Assembly: GCA_015232395.1 (NCBI GenBank) | Contig: JADFZT010000008.1 | Coordinates: 30,099 to 94,098 of the forward strand | Origin: Magnetococcales bacterium | GTDB taxonomy: Bacteria > Pseudomonadota > Magnetococcia > Magnetococcales > JADFZT01 | DNA: 64,000 nucleotides | Reading direction: 5' to 3' | Shown: positions 28,424 through 37,678 of the stretch, piece by piece | How the letters are laid out: every line of letters begins with the position of its first letter | Numbering within the stretch: the stretch's first letter is position 1 | Made by a program: the position numbers and the translations under genes | Notes under the pieces: generated by a model | Told to the model about the DNA's origin: nothing | Database searches by the model: none | The model's input: the letters and a program-made list of their open reading frames with translations, nothing else

Positions 28424-30016
28424 ATGAACACGGCTGCGTTGGAACAAGAGGTCTCCCGGAGACGGACCTTTGCGATCATCTCCCATCCGGATGCGGGCAA
28501 GACCACCTTGACCGAAAAACTGCTGCTCTTTGGCGGCGCCATCCAACTGGCTGGTAACGTCAGAGCCCGAGGACAGCGACGGCGGGCAAGGTCCGACTGG
28601 ATGAAGGTGGAGCGGGAGAGAGGTATTTCAGTCACCGCTTCGGTGATGACCTATGAATATGACGGCTGCACCTTCAACCTGCTCGACACCCCTGGCCATG
28701 AAGATTTCAGTGAGGATACCTATCGAACCCTGACAGCAGTGGATTCCGCCATCATGGTGATCGATGCGGCCAAGGGTATCGAAGGGCAAACCCGCAAGCT
28801 GTTCGAGGTGTGTCGGCTGCGCAACGTGCCCATCATCACCTTCGTCAACAAGATGGACCGGGATGGTCGGGATCCCTTTGAACTGCTGGACGAAATTGAA
28901 CAGGCCCTGGCCCTGGATGTCACCCCGGCCAGCTGGCCCATCGGTATGGGGCGGGAATTTTTGGGCTGCTATCATCTCTTCAAGGATCGTCTGCTTTTTA
29001 TGGCCCGGGGGGGACAGCCGGGAGATGAGGAGGGTGAGACCTGCCAGGGGTTGGATGACCCGCGCCTGGATGAACTCCTACCCGAAGATGCCGCAGCCAC
29101 CCTCCGGGAGGAGGTGGAGATGGCCCAGGGGCTCTGCCAACCCTTTAACCTCAAAAGCTATCGGGAGGGGCACCTGACACCGGTCTTTTTCGGCTCAGCC
29201 ATCAATAATTTCGGTGTGCGGGAGCTGCTCCAGGGTTTGGTGGATCTGGCCCCCCCTCCCCGACCTCAAAAAGCAGTTGGACGGGAGGTCAACCCCGAAG
29301 AAAAAAAGGTCAGCGCCTTTGTGTTTAAGATCCAGGCCAACATGGATCCCAAGCATCGGGATCGGGTGGCTTTTGTACGGCTCTGTTCGGGCCATTTTCG
29401 CCGGGGCTTGAAAATGCACCATGTACGCTCCGGAAAAACCCTGAACGTGCACAATCCCATGCTGTTTTTGGCTCGGGACCGGGAGCTGGCTGAAGAGGCC
29501 TGGGCCGGGGATATCATCGGCATCCCCAACCACGGCAACCTGCGTATTGGCGACACCTTGAGCGAAGGGGAAAATCTGAAATTTACCGGCATTCCCAGCT
29601 TTGCCCCGGAGCTGCTGCAAAAGGTGCGCCCAGACGATCCCTTAAGGGTAAAACATTTAGGGCGCACTCTGTGTCAGCTGGGTGAGGAAGGGGTGGCACG
29701 GATTTTTAAAACCGACATGGGCAACGACTGGATCGTGGGGGTGCTGGGGGCGTTGCAGTTTGAAGTGTTGGCCGACCGCATCCGCACGGAGTACAACATC
29801 CCGGTCCATTTCGAAGCCACCGCCCTCCACACCGCCCGCTGGCTGGAAGCGGATGAACACGCCGACATCAAAGATTTTTCCGACAACAACATGGCCGCCA
29901 TGGCCGAAGATCACGACGGCTCTCCGGTCTTCCTGGCCCGAAATGCCTGGCACCTGGAGACCGCCATCAAGGAGTGGCCCAAGGTGCGCTTCCTGAAAAC
30001 CAGGGAGCAGATATAG
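28424..30016 (+). CDS. prfC: Peptide chain release factor 3
   Basis: This 530-residue GTPase recycles RF1/RF2 from the ribosome after termination. GTPase motifs are clear: SHPDAGKTTLTEKLL (G1), DTPGHEDFSEDTYRTL (G3) and NKMDRDGRDP (G4). The RF3-specific segment RARGQRRRARSDWMKVERERGIS is also present. The later VAFVRLCSGHF and ARWLEADE segments match RF3 domains II and III. Length is typical. GGAAGGA six bases upstream sets the start at ATG 28424 rather than a TTG two codons earlier. Confidence 0.96.
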   Translation: MNTAALEQEVSRRRTFAIISHPDAGKTTLTEKLLLFGGAIQLAGNVRARGQRRRARSDWMKVERERGISVTASVMTYEYDGCTFNLLDTPGHEDFSEDTYRTLTAVDSAIMVIDAAKGIEGQTRKLFEVCRLRNVPIITFVNKMDRDGRDPFELLDEIEQALALDVTPASWPIGMGREFLGCYHLFKDRLLFMARGGQPGDEEGETCQGLDDPRLDELLPEDAAATLREEVEMAQGLCQPFNLKSYREGHLTPVFFGSAINNFGVRELLQGLVDLAPPPRPQKAVGREVNPEEKKVSAFVFKIQANMDPKHRDRVAFVRLCSGHFRRGLKMHHVRSGKTLNVHNPMLFLARDRELAEEAWAGDIIGIPNHGNLRIGDTLSEGENLKFTGIPSFAPELLQKVRPDDPLRVKHLGRTLCQLGEEGVARIFKTDMGNDWIVGVLGALQFEVLADRIRTEYNIPVHFEATALHTARWLEADEHADIKDFSDNNMAAMAEDHDGSPVFLARNAWHLETAIKEWPKVRFLKTREQI

Positions 30017-30067
30017 GGAGTCGCCTGGCGTTGGGCTTGTTCCACACCCTGCGTTCTGTTTTTCCGA

Positions 30068-32188
30068 TCAGGAAGAAGAATGGACACCCAGGGCTTCCAG
30101 CAAGGGTTGCAGCTGCTTTTCGTAGCGTTTCCAGCCTTTGACGGAGCTTTGATAGATGGGTTGTCGCACCTGAATGTTGCTGGCTGTCTGGACGGTTCTT
30201 TCGGTTTTGTGAAAATCAAGGCAACCCGCATGCCATTCAAGCCCACAATAGTCCAACAGTCGGCGGGTTTCCTTTTCCTGATTTTGGGTCAGACTTTCAT
30301 AGGAAACTTCATAGAAGGTCTCCGGAAAGAGTTCCCGCCAGTGCGCCATGATCCTAGCATAAAGTCGGTAGTAGTGACCGATTTCCTTCAGGTCGAAGGC
30401 AAAATTGCTGCCATTTGTGAACTTGGTTCGAAAAATGGAGAGACAGGTGTCCTCTGAAGCGCGTTGGGAGTGAATGATCCGGGCTTTGGGAAGGATACAA
30501 CGAAGGATGCCCAGATGCATGAAATTGAGAAGCCGTTTGTCGGTGATGAACCGGGCTGTCGGTGCCAGCTTGCGTAGTTGGGAAACGTATCGGATGCCCG
30601 TTTCGGTCAACCCTTTGGAATCCATGCGGGAAAATGTCCGAGGAATCAATCGGGGATCCTCAGAAGAGGTTCCTGCGAGGAGAATTTCGTTGAGCAGAGG
30701 AAGCTCGCCACCGCCATGGACCTCCGGGTGGCTCGACAGAATCTGTTCGATAAGAGATGACCCACTACGGGGCATGCCGACGATAAAAATGGGGGTTGTA
30801 TCAGGATGGCCGCTCTCTCTTTGTGACTCAAAGAAAAATTTGTCAAAGGTTGCCATGAAGGATTCAAAATACTTTGTCTCATCAGTTAAACTGAAACGAA
30901 TATCCTTTCTTACCAATCGATTGCCTTCCAGATAATGTTGGAAGGCCTCCGTATGGCGTTCCAATTTTTCCAGGGATTTACCCAGGGCAAAGTTGAAATG
31001 GATTTGGTCGTAATCAGTGGTAGATTTGCCGATTAGTGCCTGTAACGCGTCGATCATGGCAGGGGTGAACTGTTTTCGTGTCCTGGAAAGGTTATAATAG
31101 GCTAATGAATCGTCCGATTTGATAGTGATCGCCTTTTGATAGTTTCGGGTGGCTTCATCTAGCTTTCCCTGATTGGTCAGGATGTCCCCCAGGGCGTTGT
31201 AGACATTGTGATTATTTGGGTCAATGACGATCGACTTTTTAAAGTACCGGATCGCTTCATCTGGCTTTTCCTCATCTGCCATGGCTATGCCGAGTTGGTG
31301 CCAAGCTTCTGCGTAGTTGGGCTTGATGGAGAGAGCTTTCTGGAAACAGGCAATGGCTTTATTGGTTTTTTTCAGACCAAGGAACGCTAAGCCGAGTTTG
31401 TTGAAAATTTCGTGATTGTCAGGTCTGATCGTGATAGCCCGCTGGAATTTATCAATAGCCTCGGCAGGGCGCTTTAGTGCAAGCAGCGTAATGCCATAAT
31501 TGTTGTAAGCCTTGTAATGGCTTGGTTGGAGGGCAAGGGTTTTTTGAAAGTATTTGATTGCTTCATCCCACCTTCCCAGTTGGTGCAGAATGAGTCCCAG
31601 ATTGTTGTAAGCGCCAGGATTGTTTGGTTTGAGGGCCAGTGTCTTCCGAAAACTCAGAAAGGCCTTTTCGAGCTGACCTGCTGCCTTGTAAGCGCCGCCA
31701 AGGTTGAATTGGGCATCGTGATAGTCGGGTTTGATGGCAAGGGCTTTTTGAAAGTTCAAAATGGACTGATCCAGCCAACCTTTCTCCTGCAAAATGACAG
31801 CAAGGTTGAAGTATGCCATGGAATAGCCCGGTTCGATGGCGATGGCTTTTTGGCAACTCGCCATCGCTTCATCCAGCTTTCCCTGGGCACGCAGTATGCC
31901 ACCCAGATTGTTCAGGGCCACGGCATGGGTTGGATGGAAAGTCAGTGTTTTTTGATACCACTGACTGGCCAGCTCCAGTTGACCAGCTTGATGAAACGAG
32001 ATGCCTTGTTGCAGGGCAGCCACGGCTTCCTGGCCGGGTGGTTGACTGTTCTCCTGGAGAGTGGCAGTGACCTCACCCTGGGGCTTACCTTTGACCGTTT
32101 TTCCGGATGCTTGGGGCCTCATCTCCCTGGGGGATTTTCCAGATTTTTTAGACTGCTTTTGCAAATGCCGCCGCTGGGCTCTGTTCAT
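30068..32188 (-). CDS. TPR-repeat protein with C-terminal sulfotransferase domain
   Basis: The 706-residue protein has a basic N-terminus (MNRAQRRHLQKQSKK) and then about ten tetratricopeptide repeats from residue 50 to 400, each with the A-x-N-N-L-G and YQKAL/A-I-x-P pattern. The last 240 residues are a PAPS-dependent sulfotransferase: IFIVGMPRSGSSLIEQIL is the 5'-phosphosulfate loop and a 3'-phosphate-type segment (RIIHSQRASEDTCLSIF) follows. TPR-sulfotransferases modify proteins or glycans; the acceptor is unknown. No signal peptide is seen. Confidence 0.92.
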   Translation of the reverse strand: MNRAQRRHLQKQSKKSGKSPREMRPQASGKTVKGKPQGEVTATLQENSQPPGQEAVAALQQGISFHQAGQLELASQWYQKTLTFHPTHAVALNNLGGILRAQGKLDEAMASCQKAIAIEPGYSMAYFNLAVILQEKGWLDQSILNFQKALAIKPDYHDAQFNLGGAYKAAGQLEKAFLSFRKTLALKPNNPGAYNNLGLILHQLGRWDEAIKYFQKTLALQPSHYKAYNNYGITLLALKRPAEAIDKFQRAITIRPDNHEIFNKLGLAFLGLKKTNKAIACFQKALSIKPNYAEAWHQLGIAMADEEKPDEAIRYFKKSIVIDPNNHNVYNALGDILTNQGKLDEATRNYQKAITIKSDDSLAYYNLSRTRKQFTPAMIDALQALIGKSTTDYDQIHFNFALGKSLEKLERHTEAFQHYLEGNRLVRKDIRFSLTDETKYFESFMATFDKFFFESQRESGHPDTTPIFIVGMPRSGSSLIEQILSSHPEVHGGGELPLLNEILLAGTSSEDPRLIPRTFSRMDSKGLTETGIRYVSQLRKLAPTARFITDKRLLNFMHLGILRCILPKARIIHSQRASEDTCLSIFRTKFTNGSNFAFDLKEIGHYYRLYARIMAHWRELFPETFYEVSYESLTQNQEKETRRLLDYCGLEWHAGCLDFHKTERTVQTASNIQVRQPIYQSSVKGWKRYEKQLQPLLEALGVHSSS

Positions 32189-32329
32189 GGGTAATCCTTG
32201 GCTTGAGCATCGTCTGTATCATCCAGCCCAAAGCTTAAAGGTTTTACCCGATCACGAACAGAGGCGATGGATTTTGACGGGAGGCGTTCAGAGGCGTTTC
32301 AGAGGAAGGGGGCTCTTCTGACTTCATAG

Positions 32330-32363
32330 CTGTCGGTTGGGTCTGGAGAGACCCAACCGACAG
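32330..32363 (-). terminator. Perfect 15-bp hairpin downstream of the Ntn hydrolase gene
   Basis: CTGTCGGTTGGGTCT (32330-32344) is perfectly complementary to AGACCCAACCGACAG (32349-32363) across a GGAG loop. It lies 58 bases past the end of the minus-strand gene above and 140 bases before the start of the TPR gene. No U-run follows on either strand, so it may act in termination with help, or as mRNA protection. Confidence 0.65.
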
Positions 32364-32421
32364 GGTGAGATAAACTTTCAGCCAAGGCATGGAAAACGCC
32401 TGCTGTTTCAATCAGGGGGGA

Positions 32422-33642
32422 TCAGCCGGATTTGCGACGAGCAAAGACCCTCATGGTGCCGGTTTTGGGCCGCATGAGAGACCAATAGGCGGTCTCCCAG
32501 TTCCAGACCGGAGCCGTTTTGTAGGTTTCAATCAGTTTATCTTCCAGCTCCCGGGAGGTGCCCTCAAAACCGCTCAAGGCTTCCTCGATCTGCTCTTCAC
32601 GCTTTTTTGAGTGGGGAATCAGCTTGCCACAATACCACTCTTCACTGGTGGGGTTGCGGCTATCTTTGGCGATGCTTTCACCCTTGCCATTCACTGGGAA
32701 ATCTTTCTGCTTTTTGCGATCCGGCATGTTCTTCTCAACATCGCCAAACCGTCCTTCCCGGGTTTCACCACCCGCCAGCTCTTGGTGACCAAAATCACCA
32801 TTGGGATCAAACCGGTTGGTCTGAATCAGCAGGCCATCCTTGGATTTGCGGATCGATTTATTGTCAAACCGACCGATCTCCACCACACACGCCTCATCCT
32901 TCTGGGTGCCGCAGAGAGTCAAAAAGACCGGGGAGCTGACTTCCCAGGATTGTAGGGCGATCAACGCCTTGTCATAGGTGTCGATGGCGGGGTTTTCCAG
33001 CAGCCTGCGGAGCTTGAAGGTGGGGTCCATATCCTCATCGGTGGATCCTTCGAACCAGGGGGCATAGTTGATGGCAATGGAAAAGCCTGGCTTAACCCCG
33101 GTGAGAGCGCCCAGCATCCCCACCACCCCCACCCCGGTATAGAGGGTGTTGCCATCCAGATCCTGGACATCAAAGATGCGGGTAGCCTGACCCAAAGGCC
33201 TCGCCCCCTGCCAGTCGAGACTGCGCATGCAGATGGTCTCACCCAGGTCGGCATCCCACACACAGGTGGTGGAGCAGGCAAAATGGGACCAGGTGTAGGC
33301 TCGCTGAACAAAGGCCATTTGGGAGCGCGACAAAATTTTTCCGCTTTTTTTGGAAAGCCAATCACTTTCATCAAGGTAGTGACCAAAGCCCCGGTAGACG
33401 ATACCGTACATGAGCTTGGCAAGCCGCCTGGCATACCATCCATACTTCCCCTCGAAAGCCATCTTCCTGAAAGCCTTACAGATATCTGTGAAAGCCTCCC
33501 TATCCTCCTCACCCAGGAAAACATCCTCCCAGATCTCCTCGGGTTCCTGCTTTTGGCAGTGCACGATCCGTTTCATCTCCGAACCCAGTTCGGGCATGGT
33601 ATCGTCATAAGTTCGTTCATCTTCTTGAGAGCATTTGTCCAT
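32422..33642 (-). CDS. Ntn hydrolase, acid ceramidase/NAAA-like (choloylglycine hydrolase superfamily)
   Basis: The 406-residue protein contains the N-terminal-nucleophile pattern of the NAAA/acid ceramidase group. Cys123 in HFACSTTCVW would be exposed by self-cleavage, followed by CMRSLDW with the conserved Arg and Asp, LYTGVGVVGMLGALTGVKPGFSIAINY, and a later LIQTNRFDP. These enzymes cleave amide bonds of N-acyl ethanolamines, ceramides or bile salts. About 120 residues precede the nucleophile, as in proenzymes, but there is no signal peptide. ATG at 33642 follows AAAGGAAG. The substrate is not predictable; N-acyl lipid or acyl-homoserine lactone are options. Confidence 0.75.
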   Translation of the reverse strand: MDKCSQEDERTYDDTMPELGSEMKRIVHCQKQEPEEIWEDVFLGEEDREAFTDICKAFRKMAFEGKYGWYARRLAKLMYGIVYRGFGHYLDESDWLSKKSGKILSRSQMAFVQRAYTWSHFACSTTCVWDADLGETICMRSLDWQGARPLGQATRIFDVQDLDGNTLYTGVGVVGMLGALTGVKPGFSIAINYAPWFEGSTDEDMDPTFKLRRLLENPAIDTYDKALIALQSWEVSSPVFLTLCGTQKDEACVVEIGRFDNKSIRKSKDGLLIQTNRFDPNGDFGHQELAGGETREGRFGDVEKNMPDRKKQKDFPVNGKGESIAKDSRNPTSEEWYCGKLIPHSKKREEQIEEALSGFEGTSRELEDKLIETYKTAPVWNWETAYWSLMRPKTGTMRVFARRKSG

Positions 33643-34056
33643 AAAAATCTTCCTTTGATTCAATTGTTTTTGAGTTGTCCAGCCCAGATGGCTCTTGCAC
33701 CGGGCTGCTGGGAGTTGTTCCTATTTAATTGATTAAAACACTGGATTATCTACCGAATCATATCGATTTAAAACACCCATTGAAACAGACGATGGGAAGG
33801 GCTGCTTTGTTCGCCATTCATTTTTGACTGGAGATTTTTTCTGAAAACGTCAAGAGGCTGCCCCCCTTTAGCCCCACGCACAAAAGGCCACCTCCTTTTT
33901 AAGGAAGCGGCCTCTTGGGAATGAATCATTCTGGATTGCCCACGCCATACGACCCGCTCCCACAAAACCGTGAAGCGACCATCTGGCATAAGCTCCCCTT
34001 TACCGCCACCATCCTATCCTTGGCAGCAGGGTCCAGGATTTTACCGATTCAGCTCA
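33643..34056. other. Intergenic with a long inverted repeat
   Basis: This 414-base gap has no protein-like frame. CAAGAGGC at 33851-33858 is inverted as GCCTCTTG at 33910-33917, with smaller complementary segments inside, so a branched hairpin is possible downstream of the small Gly/Ala-rich gene. The part next to 33660 is AT-rich and probably carries the promoter of the Ntn hydrolase. Confidence 0.45.
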
Positions 34057-34431
34057 TTACAGAATGCTGAAGCGTTTTTTCTTGAAAAAATAGTATCCGC
34101 CGATAGCCCCGATACCCAGCAACACCCAGGGATTCATGGCGGCCAGGTTCAGACCCAGCACTTTGCCGGAGGCCAAAGAAGCGGGAAAAGCCTGGGCACC
34201 CACAGCACTGCTGGTCATGATGCCTCCCTGGGCCACTCCCGTGGCTGCGGCACCCTTACCCATAACAGCGGCTCCGCCAGCTCCAGCAGCTCCGGCACCA
34301 GCGCCCGCACCCGCTCCGGCGGCCTTGGCCCCAGCCAAAATTTTGGGGGTCTGAAATTCCAGGGTTCCCGGTCCTATAACAGTGACTTTTTCCCCAGCAG
34401 CCAGTGTGGTGACAATTTCCGCTCTCGGCAT
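34057..34431 (-). CDS. Gly/Ala-rich protein with one C-terminal membrane helix
   Basis: The 124-residue protein has a short beta-like N-terminus (VTTLAAGEKVTVIGPGTLEF), a silk-like Gly/Ala run at about residues 33-55, a middle region rich in Ala and Gly, and a single hydrophobic helix (NPWVLLGIGAIGGYYFF) ending in a basic KKKR tail. Small magnetosome membrane proteins such as Mms6 and MamD share a Gly/Ala or Leu/Gly low-complexity stretch beside one helix, but they carry acidic tails and LG repeats that I do not see here. I do not recognise the family. It is divergent from the large membrane protein at 34770. Confidence 0.65.
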   Translation of the reverse strand: MPRAEIVTTLAAGEKVTVIGPGTLEFQTPKILAGAKAAGAGAGAGAGAAGAGGAAVMGKGAAATGVAQGGIMTSSAVGAQAFPASLASGKVLGLNLAAMNPWVLLGIGAIGGYYFFKKKRFSIL

Positions 34432-34769
34432 GTCGATTCCTCGAAGGATTGGATGGTTAATCCGATATTTTCAATGGGACGCTCAATGGTCTGACATCAT
34501 CATACTCAATTTAGCAGAAAATGAAAGTTTGCAAAGGGATTGACCGCTTTATCATCACTCAAAAACTATACCACAACACATTCCAAGAAGCATTATCAGT
34601 CTGGTTGTCATTTTCATTCACATCCACAAAACCCCTCACCAGCCCAAGCCAAAAGGATGGGATGGATTGGCCCTCTCCTTCTATCACGATGGATTGTTGT
34701 TGCAGCCAAACCGTCTCCCATGATACCAGGGAACAGGGGAAAATCATCCGTATGGACAAGGGGGGATAG
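34432..34769. other. Divergent intergenic region
   Basis: This 338-base gap separates two divergent membrane-protein genes and is AT-rich at 34500-34610. It should hold both promoters. The AAGGGGGG before ATG 34770 is the ribosome site of the plus-strand gene. No other structure was seen. Confidence 0.45.
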
Positions 34770-36164
34770 ATGAAAAAGCAACAAAAAAAATCCGTGCGCG
34801 GGCTGTTCAGACGTTGGTTCGTCGAATATAACCCACTCTATTTTTTCAGCGCTCTCTGTATCCTCCTGGGGGTGTTTCTGGTTTCCCAAAGCTTGGAAGA
34901 TCTGGTCCAGGATCAGTGGTCCTTGGGGCAGGTGATCCTTTTTTCCGTGGTGCAGGCCTATGAACTGCTGCTGATCGGGGGGGCTTGGCTGCTCTATCGA
35001 AAGTTGGGACAGCGGCGGCCCGGGGTGATTCTCGGGATGATGGCGGTGCTCTTTCTGTTTGACACCACCTTCCGCCTGGAAAGCGTTGTGGGAACAGGCT
35101 ATTGGGGATATTCCCTGGCGGCGATCTGGGTGGGATTGCTGGGGGTCAAGGTGGTGGGGTTGCATCGTGCCTTCCACCTGAAAATCAACCCTCAGGCCCT
35201 CGCACTCATCCTGGCTGGGGGGGTGGCTATCGGCGCATTGCCCCACCTGCTCGCCATGCCGGGAGTAAACAAACCAGCCATTTTTCTCATAGCCAACTGG
35301 GGGCTGGCCTTCATCGGAATGATGGTGCTCCCCAACCGCCTGACCTTCAAAACAGATATCCCCCTGGAAAAATGGGGGGAGACGGTTTTGGGGCGGATAT
35401 CCAGGGGATTTTGGATCGCCCTGCTCTTTTTCTATTTTTATCACCTCTGGAACCACATCATCTGGATCGGCCCAAACCACAGCGGGACTGTCCTGTCCCA
35501 GATGGTGCCTTACTTCTTCGCTGTAGGGTTGAGAAGCTCTGAAGAGAAGGGGGCTTGGTTTGTTGGGGTGGTTGCCCTGCCCCTCACCTTTTTTTCCCCC
35601 TCCTTTGTAGCCCCCACCGCTCTGGCTGTTGCGGGCATGTTTGCCTGGCGGGCCTGGCGCAGGGGGGAAGAAAATGGGTGGGTGGGGACGGCTTTTGCAG
35701 GCTATTTTTTCCTCTGGTCCCTGGGTTGGAGCCAGGGGCCGCCGCCAGATTTGCCACCCCCCCTGTCGTTTGCCAGCTTTTTCCTGGTGGCTTCGTTGAT
35801 TTTTCTCGCTTGGCGTCTTCAGCTCTTTTTTGCCAAGCTCCTGCTCTTTTTCGGTTTTGTGATTGCAGCCAAAGATCTGATGTTTTTCATTCAGGATCTG
35901 GCCATCAAGCTGGCCGGGGTGTTCCCCAAAACCCGTCTGGGCTGGGGGATGATGCTCCTGGGGGTGGGTTTTCTCGCTCTGCTGGGAGGGCTTTGGATCA
36001 ACTGGATGGCGCGCAAGGGTGGAGAGTGGGACAAAGCAGCGGATGAAACAGAGGAATCCGCTGAGTCGGAAAACATGGCAGAGGCTCCAGAGGAATCGGG
36101 GGATGAGGGGGAAGCCGATTCCATCCGGGAGGAGCCCCCCCCCAAGGCTGAACAAACCCCTTAA
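34770..36164 (+). CDS. Polytopic membrane protein with acidic C-terminal tail, unknown function
   Basis: The 464-residue protein has a basic cytoplasmic start (MKKQQKKSVRGLFRR), about eleven hydrophobic segments between residues 20 and 410, and a very acidic Glu/Pro tail of some 50 residues. I recognise no family motif. The positive-inside pattern suggests a cytoplasmic N-terminus. The strong AAGGGGGG ribosome site supports the start. It converges with msrB over a hairpin, so it is a single-gene unit. Confidence 0.7.
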   Translation: MKKQQKKSVRGLFRRWFVEYNPLYFFSALCILLGVFLVSQSLEDLVQDQWSLGQVILFSVVQAYELLLIGGAWLLYRKLGQRRPGVILGMMAVLFLFDTTFRLESVVGTGYWGYSLAAIWVGLLGVKVVGLHRAFHLKINPQALALILAGGVAIGALPHLLAMPGVNKPAIFLIANWGLAFIGMMVLPNRLTFKTDIPLEKWGETVLGRISRGFWIALLFFYFYHLWNHIIWIGPNHSGTVLSQMVPYFFAVGLRSSEEKGAWFVGVVALPLTFFSPSFVAPTALAVAGMFAWRAWRRGEENGWVGTAFAGYFFLWSLGWSQGPPPDLPPPLSFASFFLVASLIFLAWRLQLFFAKLLLFFGFVIAAKDLMFFIQDLAIKLAGVFPKTRLGWGMMLLGVGFLALLGGLWINWMARKGGEWDKAADETEESAESENMAEAPEESGDEGEADSIREEPPPKAEQTP

Positions 36165-36173
36165 ACCCAACCG

Positions 36174-36202
36174 CCCCCCACCCCAAATACGACGGTGGGG
36201 GG
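36174..36202. terminator. Bidirectional hairpin between convergent genes
   Basis: CCCCCCACC at 36174-36182 pairs with GGTGGGGGG at 36194-36202 around an 11-base loop. It lies ten bases past the plus-strand stop and between it and the end of msrB. T-runs are lacking, so strength is uncertain. Confidence 0.55.
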
Positions 36203-36261
36203 GGGCAGGTCAGTCAGGAGTAGCCTTCAGATTGGGGGAGTATTGGGGATTTCCCTGCTTT

Positions 36262-36759
36262 TCAAGACGCTTCGGAGGGGTTGAATTTCAGCGCCAGGCC
36301 GTTGTTGCAGTAGCGCTTACCAGTTGGGGGGGGGCCATCCTTGAAGACGTGTCCCTGATGGCCACCACAACGAATGCAGTGGTACTCCTCCCGGGGATAA
36401 AAAAGCTTCATATCCCACTCGGTCTCAACAGCCCCTTCGATGGCGGCAAAAAAACTGGGCCAACCGGTGCCGCTGTCATATTTCATTTCAGAGGTAAAAA
36501 GGGGCAACTCACACCCCGCACAGACAAATATCCCCTTGCGATGCTCTTTGTTGAGGGGGCTTGAGTGGGGGCGTTCGGTCCCCTCTTTGCGGAGCACCTC
36601 AAACTGCTCCGGGGTCAAAATCGCCCGCCATTCATCTTCAGTTTTGGTGATTTTATCCACAATCGCTGCGGCCTCCAGGTGTGATGTCAGCAGGTTTGAA
36701 CCCATCCAGACCGATCCCCCAAAAGCCAGGGTGGTCCGGATAAAATGGCGTCTGTTCAT
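36262..36759 (-). CDS. msrB: Peptide-methionine (R)-S-oxide reductase MsrB, exported
   Basis: The enzyme reduces the R-sulfoxide of methionine in proteins. Two CxxC pairs (CAGC and CIRC) form the structural zinc site, SGTGWPSFF is a family motif, and RYCNNGLALKF holds the catalytic Cys. The N-terminus NRRHFIRTTLAFGG, followed by a hydrophobic stretch, looks like a Tat signal, so it probably works in the periplasm. The usual RYCINSASLKF is altered after the Cys (NNGLAL). msrA lies 105 bases upstream on the same strand, suggesting one repair unit. Confidence 0.92.
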   Translation of the reverse strand: MNRRHFIRTTLAFGGSVWMGSNLLTSHLEAAAIVDKITKTEDEWRAILTPEQFEVLRKEGTERPHSSPLNKEHRKGIFVCAGCELPLFTSEMKYDSGTGWPSFFAAIEGAVETEWDMKLFYPREEYHCIRCGGHQGHVFKDGPPPTGKRYCNNGLALKFNPSEAS

Positions 36760-36864
36760 GGTCTTTCCTTTTTCCCGGCTATTCGAAAAAAGGGTCGGCT
36801 TGGTGCCAAGTCAGGGGTGATAGCAGCACTTTCCCACTTGGATCACCGACACCTCACACGCGCT

Positions 36865-37464
36865 CTATTTTTTCCCCCACAGCTCTTCCAGACGGTTGTC
36901 CCGCCCGCATCGGGATTTATAAAAAGTGTAGCGCAGGGGATTGGTCCGGTGAAAGTTTTGATGGTACGCCTCAGCTGGATAAAAATCCGATGCCGGGGTG
37001 ATTTGGGTAACAATGGCGCCATCAAAGGGCTTCTCCTCCATCAGAGCCGACAGTGAGGCCTGGGCGAGGTTGAGCTGTTCGTCGTTATGGTAAAATATTT
37101 CCGCCCGGTATTGACTGCCCCGATCACAAAACTGTCGGTCCGGGGTGGTGGGGTCGATATTGCGCCAATAGATGGCCAACAACTCGTCATAGCTCACCTT
37201 GGCCGGATCAAACACCACCTCCACCGCTTCGGCATGCCCTGTTTTCCCCCGGGAGACCTCCCGATAGGTGGGATTTTTTTGGCTGCCGCCGATATAGCCC
37301 GAAGTGGTCTTGACCACCCCCTCCACCTCATCAAAAACCTGCTCCACACACCAAAAACAGCCCCCCGCAAAGGTAGCGGTTTCCAGCTTGGACTCATCTC
37401 CCTGAGCCATACCGGGGATCCCCAGCCCCAGCCCCAAAAAGAGCCACATGATTTCCATCGCCAT
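36865..37464 (-). CDS. msrA: Peptide-methionine (S)-S-oxide reductase MsrA, exported
   Basis: GGCFWCVEQVFDEVEGV carries the catalytic Cys and the family motif. SGYIGG, GHAEAVEVVFDP and RGSQYRAEIFYH follow in the expected order. ATG at 37464 is chosen because AGGGGAG precedes it and because it yields a short hydrophobic signal peptide (MWLFLGLGLGIPGMAQG), which fits a periplasmic location like the neighbouring msrB. The longer frame upstream reads unlike protein. Together MsrA and MsrB would repair both sulfoxide forms. Confidence 0.93.
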   Translation of the reverse strand: MAMEIMWLFLGLGLGIPGMAQGDESKLETATFAGGCFWCVEQVFDEVEGVVKTTSGYIGGSQKNPTYREVSRGKTGHAEAVEVVFDPAKVSYDELLAIYWRNIDPTTPDRQFCDRGSQYRAEIFYHNDEQLNLAQASLSALMEEKPFDGAIVTQITPASDFYPAEAYHQNFHRTNPLRYTFYKSRCGRDNRLEELWGKK

Positions 37465-37678
37465 CACTATTCTCCCCTGTTCCCGGAAATCCATCGTTCT
37501 GAAATCATCAGGATGCCCGGAATCGTCAGACAGCCTGAAACCGTCATGGCCAGACTTGCCCAAATCATTATCAAAATCGAAAACCCTCGGAAACGGCTTA
37601 TCCCGACACTTCAATGGACAGGCAAAGGGGTGGTTTCGTTCCCGGGCATGGGGAGTCAGAGGCAGGAAAAATCTGGAA

